Part shown: positions 26,098 through 35,732 of the stretch, one piece after another
Numbering within the stretch: position 1 is the first letter of the stretch
How the letters are laid out: each line of letters begins with the position of its first letter
Origin: an uncultured Pelagibacteraceae bacterium
Lineage (GTDB): Bacteria > Pseudomonadota > Alphaproteobacteria > Pelagibacterales > Pelagibacteraceae
Reading direction: 5' to 3'
Assembly: GCA_902600205.1 (NCBI GenBank)
Contig: CACKIN010000004.1
Coordinates: 1-64,000, forward strand
Length of the DNA stretch: 64,000 bases
Notes under the pieces: generated by a model
The model's input: only the letters and a program-made list of their open reading frames with translations
Database searches by the model: none
What the model was told of the DNA's origin: nothing
Made by a program: the position numbers and the translations under genes

Positions 26098-27642
26098 TTA
26101 ATGTTTAAAGTGCCTAGTCTTTGAAAATACTAGTATAATTCCTAAACTATCTGCAAATTTAATTATTTCTTTATCACGTATTGAACCTGAGGGTTGAATA
26201 ATCGCACTTACTCCATTTTGAACTAAAGTTTCAATCCCATCTACAAATGGAAAAAAAGCGTCTGAAGCCCCTAAAATTAAATCATCTGAGTTAATTTTTT
26301 GAAACTTTTTCATTTTATCTATAGCTATTTTGCAACTATCTAATCTACTTGGTTGGCCTGAACCAATACCTACGGTAGAACTATTTTTTGTTAAAACAAT
26401 AGCATTTGACTTAACATTTCTACAAACATTAAAAGCAAATAAAAGACCATCAAATATTGTTTTTGTTGGTTTTGCCTTTGATACAACTTTAAAATTCTTT
26501 TTATTAAATACTTCATTATCTGCAGTTTGAAATAATAATGAATCAAAGTTAATTGTCACATTACTAAAGTTTTTACTTTTTAATTTTGAGGCATCAATTA
26601 GTCTTAAATTTTTCTTCTTTTTTAGAATTCTAATAGACTCATTATCAAATCCAATTCCAATAATTACTTCTGTAAATAGTTTATTTAGCTCTATTGCTAT
26701 TTTTTTAGATATTTTAAAATTACATGAAACAATACCTCCAAAAGCGCTTATAGGATCACAGGCTAGAGCTTCTTTATAACTTTTAAGATTATTTTTATTT
26801 ATTGAAACACCGCAAGGATTTGCATGCTTAACTATTACAGTCCCTGTATTCTTTGGGAGAGTTTTTGAGATATTTAAAGCTGCGTAAATATCATTATAAT
26901 TATTGTAACTTAATTTTTTTCCACTTAATTGTATTATACCTAAATTATTATTTTTACTGTAGATCGCAGATCGTTGGTGAGGGTTTTCTCCATATCGTAA
27001 CTCTTCTATCAATTTTCCATGGATTATTTTTTTTTTTGGAAAATAATTACTATTATTTTCATTAAAATATTCTGAGATTACAGAGTCATAATATGCTGTT
27101 AAATTAAAAGCTTCTTGTGATGCTCTCTTACGAAATTCTAAACTAGTGGATCCGTTATTTTTTTCTAACTCCATTGTAAACTCTTTATATTGATTTGGAG
27201 AGGTTAAGATTGTTGCATAATTATAATTTTTTGCAGTTGCTCTTACAAGAGATGGACCTCCAATATCTATATTTTCTATAAGTTTTTTATGATTTTTAGA
27301 AACTTTCAAAGTCTCTTCAAAAGGATAAAAATTAACTATAACAAGGTCAATTTGATCATATTTATTTTTTTTAAGCTCATTAATATGTTTTTTATTATCT
27401 CTTTTACTTAAAATACCAGCGTATAATTTTGGATGAAGTGTTTTTACTCTTCCATCTAAAATTTCATCTGAATTTGTGTAATCTGAAACTTCAATACATT
27501 TATATCCTAGTCTTTTAATTTCTTTAGATGTGCCGCCTGAGCTTATTATATTGATTTTATATTTTTTGAGTATTCTTAGAATTAACTTAATTTTGGATTT
27601 ATCTGATAGAGAAATAATTGCATTTTTGATTTTCTTTTTCAT
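26098..27642 (-). CDS. purH: Bifunctional AICAR transformylase / IMP cyclohydrolase
   Basis: Last two steps of purine synthesis. 514 residues: the N-terminal IMP cyclohydrolase is an MGS-like domain (I-S-S-G-G-T-S-K-E-I; D-G-R-V-K-T-L-H-P-K), and the C-terminal transformylase has L-R-Y-G-E-N-P-H-Q, the catalytic K-H-A-N-P-C-G-V segment, A-F-G-G-I-V and the terminal H-F-K-H. All key motifs are intact. The start overlaps the heparinase-like gene by 4 bases, an arrangement common in alphaproteobacteria. Confidence 0.95.
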   Translation of the reverse strand: MKKKIKNAIISLSDKSKIKLILRILKKYKINIISSGGTSKEIKRLGYKCIEVSDYTNSDEILDGRVKTLHPKLYAGILSKRDNKKHINELKKNKYDQIDLVIVNFYPFEETLKVSKNHKKLIENIDIGGPSLVRATAKNYNYATILTSPNQYKEFTMELEKNNGSTSLEFRKRASQEAFNLTAYYDSVISEYFNENNSNYFPKKKIIHGKLIEELRYGENPHQRSAIYSKNNNLGIIQLSGKKLSYNNYNDIYAALNISKTLPKNTGTVIVKHANPCGVSINKNNLKSYKEALACDPISAFGGIVSCNFKISKKIAIELNKLFTEVIIGIGFDNESIRILKKKKNLRLIDASKLKSKNFSNVTINFDSLLFQTADNEVFNKKNFKVVSKAKPTKTIFDGLLFAFNVCRNVKSNAIVLTKNSSTVGIGSGQPSRLDSCKIAIDKMKKFQKINSDDLILGASDAFFPFVDGIETLVQNGVSAIIQPSGSIRDKEIIKFADSLGIILVFSKTRHFKH

Positions 27643-29267
27643 ATTTTGCTAATTTTCCATTCAATTAATTGATCTTCTTTTTGAGTAACACCAGATATAA
27701 AAATGTTCTGATTTTCAGTATAACGGTTTTTATTGCCAAAATATAGTCCGGTTTCAACCCCTATCATTCCATCCTCAGAGCTGAACTTCCAGCCAGAATT
27801 ATCTAATTCTATTAATATGGATTTGTTATCTTGTAGTTTTGTAACTTTAATATTTGGTAGTAAATGGAATCGTAATTCAAAATTTGTTACTTTAAAATTC
27901 TTTTTTTTTATGAGTTTCTCTTTTCCATATAAAACATTTTTTTCTATATTATATTCTAAATTTCTTTGATGAATTAATCCATACTTTGACAAATAACCAT
28001 CATGAGAGCATGTAATACTCCAGAAGTTTTTTTCATTAATTATTTGTTTGTCAAATGTTTTAAATCCTTTGCTAACTACACTTGGACCATTATTTTTCTT
28101 TTTAAAATCACAGGCTGAAGAGTTATCTAAAATTAATGTTGAGTGAGTTGCAGTCGATTTTGAAATTCTATTTAGTTGATGTGAGTGATCTTGAAAATAA
28201 CCAGAGTTTGTAATTAATTTTTTATCGTTAAAAAAAAATTCAAAAGATAATGGTCCACTTTGATAATTTTCTGAATAATTTTTCCCTGGATTAGATCCTA
28301 TATCCATAGCAAGTATTGCATTTTTATTTTTTAAAATTGTATAACCTGAAGTATCAAACTTATCATTTTTAAATTTATATCTAAAAAGAGCTAGATATTT
28401 ATCAAAGTCATAATTACTAGAATTATTATTACCATTAAATAAAAGATCTTGTTTTAAAGAACCCCAAAAAAAATCGTAATTTTTCCCTAGATAGAAAATT
28501 ATTTCATCTAAGTATTCTGGAATATCGTTTAATGAGTCTTTAAGAAGTTCTCTTATTAATATAAAATACTTTAAATAAAAAACCATTTGTCTAATATTTC
28601 TAGACTTTGGAAAATAACTATTATCAAAAGATGTATTAATAATTTTTCTTAGGAGAATTAAACCGTAGTTTAAAAATCTACTGTTTTTATAGGAAATTCC
28701 TGCCATTGTTATTGCTGTACATCCAATCATCTTGTCGTTTAAATCAGAAGATCTATCAATTTCATTCATTAAATGATTTACCTGTTTACTAATTATCTCA
28801 TTAAAAATGTTTTTATATTTATCCTCGGACTTATCATAAGTTATCTTAGAATTAGAAATCCAAGCTATAACTCTTTTTGATAGAATATCTATTTCCCAGC
28901 TTTTTGCTTCATAATTTTGATTTTTAATTATCCAATTATAAATAATTGATTGAGTAATCCGATTTGACGATTTAAGATCAATTGAAAATAACCAATAAAA
29001 ACTGTGAAGTTTTTTAAAGTTTTTATAATTTAAACTTTTACTCTCCCAAATTGATTGAGTGTTAAAATCCTCAATTTTTTTTTTCTGTTTTTCATATTTT
29101 ATTAATGAACTAAGTATATTTAAACCTGGTTCATAAACTAAAATATTTTCATCTACTTTTGAAATTTTTTTATTATATATTGATGAATTTAAGTAAATCT
29201 TTCTTAATTGATTTTTAAATATGAAATAAAAATCATTAATGAAATTAAAATAGCTTCTTAAAAACAT
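27639..29267 (-). CDS. Heparinase II/III-like protein
   Basis: 542 residues: an alpha-helical toroid in the N-terminal two thirds, and a C-terminal beta-sandwich with Y-F-Q-D-H-S-H-Q-L-N-R-I and S-T-A-T-H-S-T-L, the conserved block of the heparinase II/III C-terminal family. Alphaproteobacteria commonly carry this gene beside purH, often near rsmB and rpe as here, but its substrate is unknown; a cell-envelope polysaccharide role is a guess. No signal peptide is obvious. It is one base from rpe. Confidence 0.83.
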   Translation of the reverse strand: MFLRSYFNFINDFYFIFKNQLRKIYLNSSIYNKKISKVDENILVYEPGLNILSSLIKYEKQKKKIEDFNTQSIWESKSLNYKNFKKLHSFYWLFSIDLKSSNRITQSIIYNWIIKNQNYEAKSWEIDILSKRVIAWISNSKITYDKSEDKYKNIFNEIISKQVNHLMNEIDRSSDLNDKMIGCTAITMAGISYKNSRFLNYGLILLRKIINTSFDNSYFPKSRNIRQMVFYLKYFILIRELLKDSLNDIPEYLDEIIFYLGKNYDFFWGSLKQDLLFNGNNNSSNYDFDKYLALFRYKFKNDKFDTSGYTILKNKNAILAMDIGSNPGKNYSENYQSGPLSFEFFFNDKKLITNSGYFQDHSHQLNRISKSTATHSTLILDNSSACDFKKKNNGPSVVSKGFKTFDKQIINEKNFWSITCSHDGYLSKYGLIHQRNLEYNIEKNVLYGKEKLIKKKNFKVTNFELRFHLLPNIKVTKLQDNKSILIELDNSGWKFSSEDGMIGVETGLYFGNKNRYTENQNIFISGVTQKEDQLIEWKISKI

Positions 29268-29268
29268 T

Positions 29269-29928
29269 TTAAATTGATTTTAGTTTTTCAATATTACTTC
29301 TTATATCTCCATTGTTTTCTTTAAATATTGTAGTTCCTGACACTAAAATATCAGCACCTGCCTCTAAAACTATTTTAGAGTTACTAAAATTAATTCCTCC
29401 ATCAACTTCAATATTATAGTTATAACCGTTCTCATCTTTAATATTTTTCAACGTCTTTATTTTATCTAATACTTCAGGCATAAACTTTTGTCCCCCAAAG
29501 CCTGGGTTAACACTCATAACCAATATTAAGTCAATATTTTTTATCTCACTAATAAGCATTGTTATTTCAGTTTTGGGATTTAGTGAAACTCCTACTTTTT
29601 TACCTAGTTTTTTTATTAAATTTATTGAGTTCTTTAAATCATTTGTTGCCTCAGGATGAATAGTAATAATGTCTGCTCCAGCCTCAGCATAATTTTGTAT
29701 ATAGTCATGAACTGGGGATATCATTAAATGTACATCAAATGGGAGTTTAGTATATTTTCTTAAGTTTTTTATAACAGGAGGTCCAATTGTGAGATTAGGA
29801 ACGAAATGTCCATCCATTACATCTACATGAATTAGGTCGGCTCCTCCTTCTTCTAATTTTTTAATCTCACTTCCTAATTGGCTAAAATCAGCCGATAATA
29901 TAGATGGTGATATTTGAATTTTTTTCAT
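29269..29928 (-). CDS. rpe: Ribulose-phosphate 3-epimerase
   Basis: 219 residues, (beta/alpha)8 barrel. The start P-S-I-L-S-A-D-F, the metal motif D-V-M-D-G-H-F-V-P-N, V-H-L-M-I, V-N-P-G-F-G-G-Q and V-D-G-G-I-N are all present. It interconverts ribulose-5-P and xylulose-5-P. First gene of the rpe - heparinase-like - purH run on the minus strand. Confidence 0.96.
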   Translation of the reverse strand: MKKIQISPSILSADFSQLGSEIKKLEEGGADLIHVDVMDGHFVPNLTIGPPVIKNLRKYTKLPFDVHLMISPVHDYIQNYAEAGADIITIHPEATNDLKNSINLIKKLGKKVGVSLNPKTEITMLISEIKNIDLILVMSVNPGFGGQKFMPEVLDKIKTLKNIKDENGYNYNIEVDGGINFSNSKIVLEAGADILVSGTTIFKENNGDIRSNIEKLKSI

Positions 29929-29973
29929 AGAACACTAATAAAATATTACTATCAATTTTTTTTTCTATTTGAA

Positions 29974-30324
29974 TTAGTTTTTACTGAAAATTCTATACAA
30001 TTCTTGAGCTATTTCACTTTCTAAAGGAAATGAAAGCATTCCCATTACTGAATAACCAAGTAAATAAGGCATTAAATAGAAACGTGCCATGTAAAAGAAC
30101 CAAGCTACATAAAGTGGAACTAAAGGTCCTACCAAAAAGCTAGGGGTAATCGGTCTAAACACATTTATAAGTGGATTTGTGAGTTTTACAAAAATTTTCA
30201 TAAAGAAGAATTGTGAGTCCTCTCTTTGAAAAATATTCATTGCCACCCTTCCAATTAACGTCCACATAATGACGCCTAAAATGTAATCGATTATATAAAC
30301 TAAAGGATGAAAATTAGCAGACAT
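29974..30324 (-). CDS. Small membrane protein, YggT-like
   Basis: 116 residues with hydrophobic segments at about 8-28, 62-82 and 86-100. The stretch I-F-V-K-L-T-N-P-L-I-N-V-F-R-P-I-T-P-S recalls the T-x-P-x-L-x-P-I-R-x-x-I-P pattern of YggT proteins, but the rest is divergent, so this is a tentative family call. A clearer YggT protein is encoded at 39557. It lies between rpe and the acetate symporter, downstream of a terminator, so it probably has its own promoter. Confidence 0.55.
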   Translation of the reverse strand: MSANFHPLVYIIDYILGVIMWTLIGRVAMNIFQREDSQFFFMKIFVKLTNPLINVFRPITPSFLVGPLVPLYVAWFFYMARFYLMPYLLGYSVMGMLSFPLESEIAQELYRIFSKN

Positions 30325-30335
30325 AATTTTAAGAG

Positions 30336-30366
30336 AAAGGGGCGAACTAAATCGCCCCCTTATTTT
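30336..30366 (-). terminator. Rho-independent terminator after the acetate-type symporter gene
   Basis: GC-rich hairpin unusual in this AT-rich DNA: GGGGCGA (30339-30345) pairs with TCGCCCC (30352-30358) around a six-base loop. It follows the minus-strand symporter gene. On the plus strand it is followed by a T-rich run; on the minus strand the tract is less regular (TTTCTCTT). It separates the symporter gene from the small membrane protein gene. Confidence 0.7.
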
Positions 30367-30372
30367 TATTGT

Positions 30373-32184
30373 TTATTTCTGTGCTAGTACCGTTTTACCG
30401 CTTGGTACACGTACATCATCAACCATTTTCTGAGTAGCTGCGTCCGGTGCTGCAGTTATTAAACTAACAACAATCATAGAAACTAAACTTACAGCTGCTC
30501 CAACTATTCCAAAAGTAAGTTGAGTTATGCCTAAGAAACCAGATCCTCCACTTCTTACCCATATTAGGTAAGCAGTTCCAGATATAAGCCCTAGTAGCAT
30601 TCCTGCAACAGCGCCTGGTGCATTAGCTCTCTTCCACCATACACCGAGTACGAGTGGGAAGAATAGTCCTGACATAGCAAAGTCAAAAGCCCAAATTACC
30701 GAACCCAAGATACCCTGTATCTCTAACGCGGCTATTGTTGCTCCTGCAAAACCAATTAACACAAGTAACACCCTTGCAACAATTAGTCTTTTTGCTGTCT
30801 CAGCTTTAGGATTAATTATTTTGTAGTAAATATCATGAGATAACGCATTTGATATTGCAAGTACTAATCCATCTGCAGTTGACATTGCAGCTGCCATACC
30901 TCCAGCAGCAACTAGACCTGAGATTACATACGGTAAACCCGCAATCTCTGGCGTCGCTAATACAACAGCCTTACCACCCATAAAGAACTCGTTAAGCTCA
31001 AGAGTTCCATTACCATTAAAGTCACTGATAAACATCAAGTTTGCTTGGTTCCAGTTTTGATACCAATCAATAGATTGAACTTCTGCAATTGTTTTACCAA
31101 TAATTCCAGTTGGTAGTGTTGGGTCTATTAAAGATAGTTTAGATAATGTAGCTAACATCGGTGCAGAAGAATAAAGTAGGAATATAAAGAATAGTGACCA
31201 ACCTACTGATCTTCTTGCAGTTCTTACACTTGGAGTAGTAAAGTATCTCATCATAACGTGAGGTAATGATGCAGTTCCTGCCATCATACACACTGCTAAT
31301 GAAATAAATGCCCATGGAGTTGCATTAACTGACGAATGCGCTTTAGTTATTCCAGCCAAACCTTTTGGAACTGTCGCTAAATCAGCAGCAGAATTTTTCA
31401 CAAAACCAAATTGACCTTCTAGTTCTGCAATTCTTGCAACTTCATCAGCTAGCATAAAATGTGGGAAGAAACCTGCTCCCAACTTACTGCTAATCCAAAA
31501 TACTGGAAGTAAGTAAGCTATAATTAATACGATGTATTGAGCTACTTGAGTCCAAGTTACAGCTCTCATCCCACCAAGCATTGAGCACATCAAAATACTT
31601 GCTAGTCCAACATAAACAGCAATTCCAAATGGAATATCTAATGCTACAGATGCAATTGTACCTGTTGCATTAATTTGTGCTGTTACATAAGTGAATGAGG
31701 CTACTGTTAAAACTATGACCGCACTAAATCTTGCTAAGTTACCACCATAACGTGTTCCTATAAAATCTGGAACAGTATAACATCCAAATTTTCTAAGATA
31801 TGGTGCTAATAACGAAGCAACTAGTACATATCCACCAGTCCATCCAACAAGCAGAGCCATATATCCATAGCCTTTGAAATAAATTCCACCTGCCATAGCA
31901 ACGAAAGATGCCCCTGACATCCAGTCAGCAGCAGTTGCCATACCATTAAAGACAGTTGGAACTTGTCTCCCAGCTACGTAATAAGCATCAACTTGTAGTG
32001 TTCTAGATAACCAACCAATTAAAGCATAAATCAAAACTGTAAAAGCTACAAAAAAGATACCAATCAATTTTGCAGACATTCCAGCTTGTTCAGCTATTGC
32101 CATCAGAATAATAAATACAAGAAATCCTCCGGTATATATTCCGTAGACCTTTGGTAAATTATCTATAAATTTACCTTTTATCAT
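30373..32184 (-). CDS. Sodium:solute symporter, large subunit (acetate/short-chain acid type)
   Basis: 603 residues with about 13 membrane helices and the SSS-family signature: D-A-Y-Y-V-A-G-R-Q-V-P near residue 66, A-A-D-W-M-S-G-A-S-F, and G-G-M-A-A-A-M-S-T-A-D-G-L. It pairs with the DUF4212 small subunit directly upstream (4-base overlap), which marks the two-component SSS/VC_2705 type rather than ActP-YjcH. Acetyl-CoA synthetase is encoded nearby (33191-35188, same strand, separated by a divergent gene), so acetate is the likely substrate; other monocarboxylates are possible. Confidence 0.88.
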   Translation of the reverse strand: MIKGKFIDNLPKVYGIYTGGFLVFIILMAIAEQAGMSAKLIGIFFVAFTVLIYALIGWLSRTLQVDAYYVAGRQVPTVFNGMATAADWMSGASFVAMAGGIYFKGYGYMALLVGWTGGYVLVASLLAPYLRKFGCYTVPDFIGTRYGGNLARFSAVIVLTVASFTYVTAQINATGTIASVALDIPFGIAVYVGLASILMCSMLGGMRAVTWTQVAQYIVLIIAYLLPVFWISSKLGAGFFPHFMLADEVARIAELEGQFGFVKNSAADLATVPKGLAGITKAHSSVNATPWAFISLAVCMMAGTASLPHVMMRYFTTPSVRTARRSVGWSLFFIFLLYSSAPMLATLSKLSLIDPTLPTGIIGKTIAEVQSIDWYQNWNQANLMFISDFNGNGTLELNEFFMGGKAVVLATPEIAGLPYVISGLVAAGGMAAAMSTADGLVLAISNALSHDIYYKIINPKAETAKRLIVARVLLVLIGFAGATIAALEIQGILGSVIWAFDFAMSGLFFPLVLGVWWKRANAPGAVAGMLLGLISGTAYLIWVRSGGSGFLGITQLTFGIVGAAVSLVSMIVVSLITAAPDAATQKMVDDVRVPSGKTVLAQK

Positions 32185-32447
32185 TTGTCACCCTCTCTTT
32201 CAGAAAACCCGAACTCATCATCTATTTTCTCTTGTCGACCTGCAAACCAGAAAATTAGAATAACGAAGATTGCAAGTGATCCTTGACATGTAAACCAATA
32301 CGTTAAAGGATATCCAAATGGTCTAATGCTAGATTCTTGCATTTCGGCTCCGAAGAGAAAGATGCCAATTGAGAAAACAAACCAAATTGCTAATGTAATA
32401 AAGAGCAAATTTCTGGTTTTTTCCCAGTGTTGTTCTTGTTTTGACAT
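32181..32447 (-). CDS. DUF4212 small subunit of sodium:solute symporter
   Basis: 88 residues with two membrane helices (about 12-32 and 50-67) separated by a short periplasmic loop. N-terminal E-K-T-R-N-L-L, G-Y-P-L-T-Y-W-F-T-C-Q-G-S and the terminal acidic tail are typical of DUF4212, the small partner of SSS transporters. A strong ribosome binding site GGGAGAGAAA sits just before the ATG (32451-32460). A short inverted repeat lies further upstream. Confidence 0.92.
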   Translation of the reverse strand: MSKQEQHWEKTRNLLFITLAIWFVFSIGIFLFGAEMQESSIRPFGYPLTYWFTCQGSLAIFVILIFWFAGRQEKIDDEFGFSEREGDK

Positions 32448-32450
32448 TTT

Positions 32451-32481
32451 TTTCTCTCCCTATAGGTTAAAGAAATAACCT
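32451..32481 (-). promoter_or_regulatory. Leader of the symporter operon: strong RBS preceded by a small hairpin
   Basis: The minus strand has AGGGAGAG just before the DUF4212 ATG, one of the best Shine-Dalgarno sequences in the window. Immediately upstream AGGTTA and TAACCT (32464-32469 / 32476-32481) form a 6-bp inverted repeat with a six-base loop. The site could be a regulatory hairpin or an operator. Seven bases of the RBS (AGGGAGA) are complementary to the loop of the RNA candidate at 48101-48191. Confidence 0.4.
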
Positions 32482-32567
32482 TACTGATAATCAAATTTAT
32501 TTAAACCCCTAAAAACGCTCGATATTGTGGCATTTTTACATTATACATCAACATATTAGATAGATAA

Positions 32568-33194
32568 ATGGCCCTTAAATACAGATTCAATCTAAAAGAT
32601 ATAAAACTTGAAGACTTCAAAGTTTATTTGGTTGCGATGTTTAAGGGCATTTTACCTAAGAAAAAAATAAAGAACATTGATGATCTTACGCAATTCATTC
32701 AGCAAAAATCTGCTTGGGTATCCCAAGTTACTTTATATAACTATTTAAAAACTAGAATGGGAACTAAGTGGGTTCTACATTTTGATGACGAAAAGTTTTT
32801 AACTTCAATAAATGCTGCAAAGTGGAATATTTATGCGATATCTCTTCAAGATTTGTCATTTTATACAGTTTCATATTTAAAAGTTTTTTATAATTATAAA
32901 GAAACAGACATAGTATCTGAAATTTACAATAATATTCTCGATAAAGAATTGGAAAATGGTATGCCAACAGAAATTGTTGATGAAGCAAGAATAAGTTTTA
33001 AAAAAAGATTAGATCAAATTAAATGGGAGGAATATTATAAATCTTGGCCATTTAATGAAAGTGCCTTGGCTTTATATAATTGGGCCCCTGTAGCAAATGA
33101 ATTAAAAACTTTAGATAGAAAAATTGTTCTAAACTCAATGATTTTGAAATGGGATAATATTAAGGAAGAATTTTCGAAATTAATTAAGATCTAA
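32568..33194 (+). CDS. Conserved-looking hypothetical protein
   Basis: 208 residues, soluble, no signal peptide or membrane segment; aromatic- and Lys-rich with helical character and no motif I recognise. N-terminal [10 protein letters not shown] then a [17 protein letters not shown] segment near residue 50. It is transcribed opposite to the symporter and acs genes and ends overlapping acs by 4 bases. Its position between acetate uptake and activation genes suggests a related role, but nothing in the sequence shows one. Start ATG 32568. Confidence 0.7.
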   Translation: MALKYRFNLKDIKLEDFKVYLVAMFKGILPKKKIKNIDDLTQFIQQKSAWVSQVTLYNYLKTRMGTKWVLHFDDEKFLTSINAAKWNIYAISLQDLSFYTVSYLKVFYNYKETDIVSEIYNNILDKELENGMPTEIVDEARISFKKRLDQIKWEEYYKSWPFNESALALYNWAPVANELKTLDRKIVLNSMILKWDNIKEEFSKLIKI

Positions 33195-35188
33195 ATATTT
33201 TTTCTATTATCTACTAAACTATCAACCACTGAAGGATCTGCTAAGGTAGTCGTATCTCCAAGTTGACCATGTTCATTTGCTGCAATTTTTCTTAAAATTC
33301 TTCTCATTATTTTTCCAGATCTAGTTTTTGGAAGTCCTGGAGCAAACTGTATTAAGTCAGGTGTAGCAATTGGACCAATTTGCTTTCTAACCCAAAGTTT
33401 TAAATCTCTTTCTAAATCAAGAGTACTTTTTTCCCCTGCATTTAAAGTTACATAACAATAAAGTCCATTGCCTTTAATATCGTGTGGGTAGCCAACCACT
33501 GCTGCTTCAGCAACTTTTGGATGAGCTACAAAAGCACTTTCTATTTCTGCAGTACCTAAATTATGTCCAGATACTATTATGACATCATCTACTCTTCCAG
33601 TTATCCAATAATAACCATCTTTATCCCTTCTACATCCATCTCCTGTAAAATATTTTCCATCAAATTGTGAAAAGTAGGTATCTATAAATCTTTGATGGTC
33701 TCCGTAAACAGTCCTCATTTGTCCTGGCCATGATTGTGCAATACACAGTCTACCCTGTGCCTCTCCTTTCATAACTTTTCCATCTTTATCAAGAATTTCT
33801 GGCTTAATTCCATAAAATGGTTTTGTAGCAGATCCAGGTTTTAAATCTATTGCTCCTGTTTGTGGACTTATCAAAATCCCACCTGTCTCAGTTTGCCACC
33901 AGGTATCAACAATTGGACATCTACTATCTCCAACAATTTTAAAGTACCATTCCCAAGCTTCTGGATTTATTGGCTCACCAACGGTACCTAAAAGTTTTAA
34001 AGTTTTTCTAGAAGTTTTCTTAACAGGTTTATTACCTTCTCTCATCAAAGCTCTGATTGCGGTAGGAGCAGTATAGAAAATATTAACTTTATATTTATCA
34101 ACTATTTGCCACCATCTAGATGTATCAGGATAAGTTGGTATTCCTTCAAACATTATTGTAGTTGCACCATTAGCAAGTGGACCATAAATAATATAACTGT
34201 GTCCAGTAACCCATCCAATATCAGCTGTACACCAATAAATATCTTTTGGTTTATAATTAAAAATATATTGATGAGTCATTGAGGCGTAAACCATATATCC
34301 ACCTGTTGTATGAAGAACTCCTTTTGGCTTTCCAGTTGAACCTGATGTATAAAGAATAAATAATGGGTCTTCAGCACTCATTTCCTCAGGCTCACATTTA
34401 GATGATACTTTCTTGGTCATATGATGATACCAGACATCTCTATCATTAAACCAATCTATTTTTTTTGTTCCAGTTCTTTTTACGACAATACATTTTTTAA
34501 CATTTGGACAGCTTTGTAACGCTTCATCTGTAATAGATTTTAATGGAATTGTTTTACTTCCTCTTACACCTTCATCTGCAGTTATAACATAATCAGACTC
34601 ACAATCATTAATTCTGCCTGAAATACTATCTGGAGAAAATCCACCAAATATTATCGAGTGAACCGCACCTATTCTTGCACATGCTAACATTGTATAAGCA
34701 AGCTCAGGTATCATTGTTAGATAAATTGTTACCCTATCTCCTTTTTGAACCCCTAAATTTTTTAATCCATTTGCAGCTTTAGAAACTTCTTTATGCAATT
34801 CTTTGTAGCTAATTTTCTTTTGAACTTTTGGATCATCACCAACCCAGATAATTGCAGTTTTATTAGCATTCTTTTTTAAATGTCTATCAATACAATTTGC
34901 TGATGCGTTTAATGTACCATCATAAAACCATTTTATATGAACCTCATCTTTACTATATTTCACATCTTTAATTTTTTTATAAGGCTTGATCCAATTAATT
35001 CTCTTTCCTTCTTTTTTCCAAAAGCCATCGTTATCTTTTATTGACTCATTATATTTCTTTAAATATTGAGACTTATTAACAATTGCCTTACTAATCCAAT
35101 CTTTTTTAGTTTTATAAATAGTCTCTTTAATTTTTTTTGAAGCTATCTTTTTTTTAATATTTTTTTTTGACTTTTTTTTCTTAGACAT
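33191..35188 (-). CDS. acs: Acetyl-CoA synthetase (AMP-forming)
   Basis: 665 residues, full length. Activates acetate to acetyl-CoA through acetyl-AMP. Motifs: [11 protein letters not shown] (P-loop), W-W-Q-T-E-T-G-G, Y-x-T-G-D-G, and the C-terminal [11 protein letters not shown] containing the acetylatable Lys. The first 40 residues are an unusual Lys-rich extension ([14 protein letters not shown]), absent from typical Acs and probably disordered. Ten bases after the EVE gene, so it may be co-transcribed with tsaD. Works with the symporter at 30373. Confidence 0.95.
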   Translation of the reverse strand: MSKKKKSKKNIKKKIASKKIKETIYKTKKDWISKAIVNKSQYLKKYNESIKDNDGFWKKEGKRINWIKPYKKIKDVKYSKDEVHIKWFYDGTLNASANCIDRHLKKNANKTAIIWVGDDPKVQKKISYKELHKEVSKAANGLKNLGVQKGDRVTIYLTMIPELAYTMLACARIGAVHSIIFGGFSPDSISGRINDCESDYVITADEGVRGSKTIPLKSITDEALQSCPNVKKCIVVKRTGTKKIDWFNDRDVWYHHMTKKVSSKCEPEEMSAEDPLFILYTSGSTGKPKGVLHTTGGYMVYASMTHQYIFNYKPKDIYWCTADIGWVTGHSYIIYGPLANGATTIMFEGIPTYPDTSRWWQIVDKYKVNIFYTAPTAIRALMREGNKPVKKTSRKTLKLLGTVGEPINPEAWEWYFKIVGDSRCPIVDTWWQTETGGILISPQTGAIDLKPGSATKPFYGIKPEILDKDGKVMKGEAQGRLCIAQSWPGQMRTVYGDHQRFIDTYFSQFDGKYFTGDGCRRDKDGYYWITGRVDDVIIVSGHNLGTAEIESAFVAHPKVAEAAVVGYPHDIKGNGLYCYVTLNAGEKSTLDLERDLKLWVRKQIGPIATPDLIQFAPGLPKTRSGKIMRRILRKIAANEHGQLGDTTTLADPSVVDSLVDNRKNI

Positions 35189-35198
35189 GATTTTTTTT

Positions 35199-35615
35199 TT
35201 ATTGAATTCTACCCATGTTCAAAATCATTTTCCAGCTTTTAGTATCGATTGGCATAACTGAGAGTCTACTTTGTTTAATAAGTGATAAGTTCTCTAAAGC
35301 CTTAATTTTTTTGATATTTTCAAGTGTTACAGGATATTGTAGTTTGCTTTTAAATTTAACCTTAACTGCAACAAACCTTTTTTTCTTATCCGTTGGATCA
35401 ATGAAAGCAGTTTTTATAACTTCAACAATGCCAACAATCTCTTTTCCTATATTAGAATGATAAAAAAAACAAAGATCTCCCTTTTGCATTTTTTTTAAAT
35501 TATTTGCTGCTTGATAATTTCTGACACCATCCCAGTCAGCACCTTTTTCTCCAGCTTTGATTTGTTGATCAATTGACCATACATCTGGTTCTGATTTCAT
35601 TAACCAATATTGCAT
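35199..35615 (-). CDS. EVE domain protein
   Basis: 138 residues, one EVE (PUA-like) domain: [14 protein letters not shown] at the start, [13 protein letters not shown], and [13 protein letters not shown] domains bind modified bases in nucleic acids; the precise role in alphaproteobacteria is not settled. The start ATG directly abuts the stop of a 38-residue basic protein gene. Confidence 0.92.
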   Translation of the reverse strand: MQYWLMKSEPDVWSIDQQIKAGEKGADWDGVRNYQAANNLKKMQKGDLCFFYHSNIGKEIVGIVEVIKTAFIDPTDKKKRFVAVKVKFKSKLQYPVTLENIKKIKALENLSLIKQSRLSVMPIDTKSWKMILNMGRIQ

Positions 35616-35732
35616 TTAATTTTTTGTCTTTCTTTTTTCTTTTTTAAGTTTTCTTTTTTCCTTTAAGGATAGTTTAGCTTTTTTCATTACACTCGCATCT
35701 TTAAATGATTTTCCACTGTATCTTTTTGACAT
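35616..35732 (-). CDS. Small basic protein, 38 residues
   Basis: A short frame that fits exactly between tsaD and the EVE gene. Its ATG follows the tsaD stop directly (TAA|ATG) and its own TAA directly precedes the EVE ATG, so it is almost certainly translated by coupling. The product begins M-S-K-R-Y-S-G-K-S-F-K-D-A and is Lys/Arg-rich to the end (L-K-K-E-K-R-K). No known family is recognised; a nucleic-acid or ribosome-associated role is only a guess from charge. Confidence 0.75.
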   Translation of the reverse strand: MSKRYSGKSFKDASVMKKAKLSLKEKRKLKKEKRKTKN

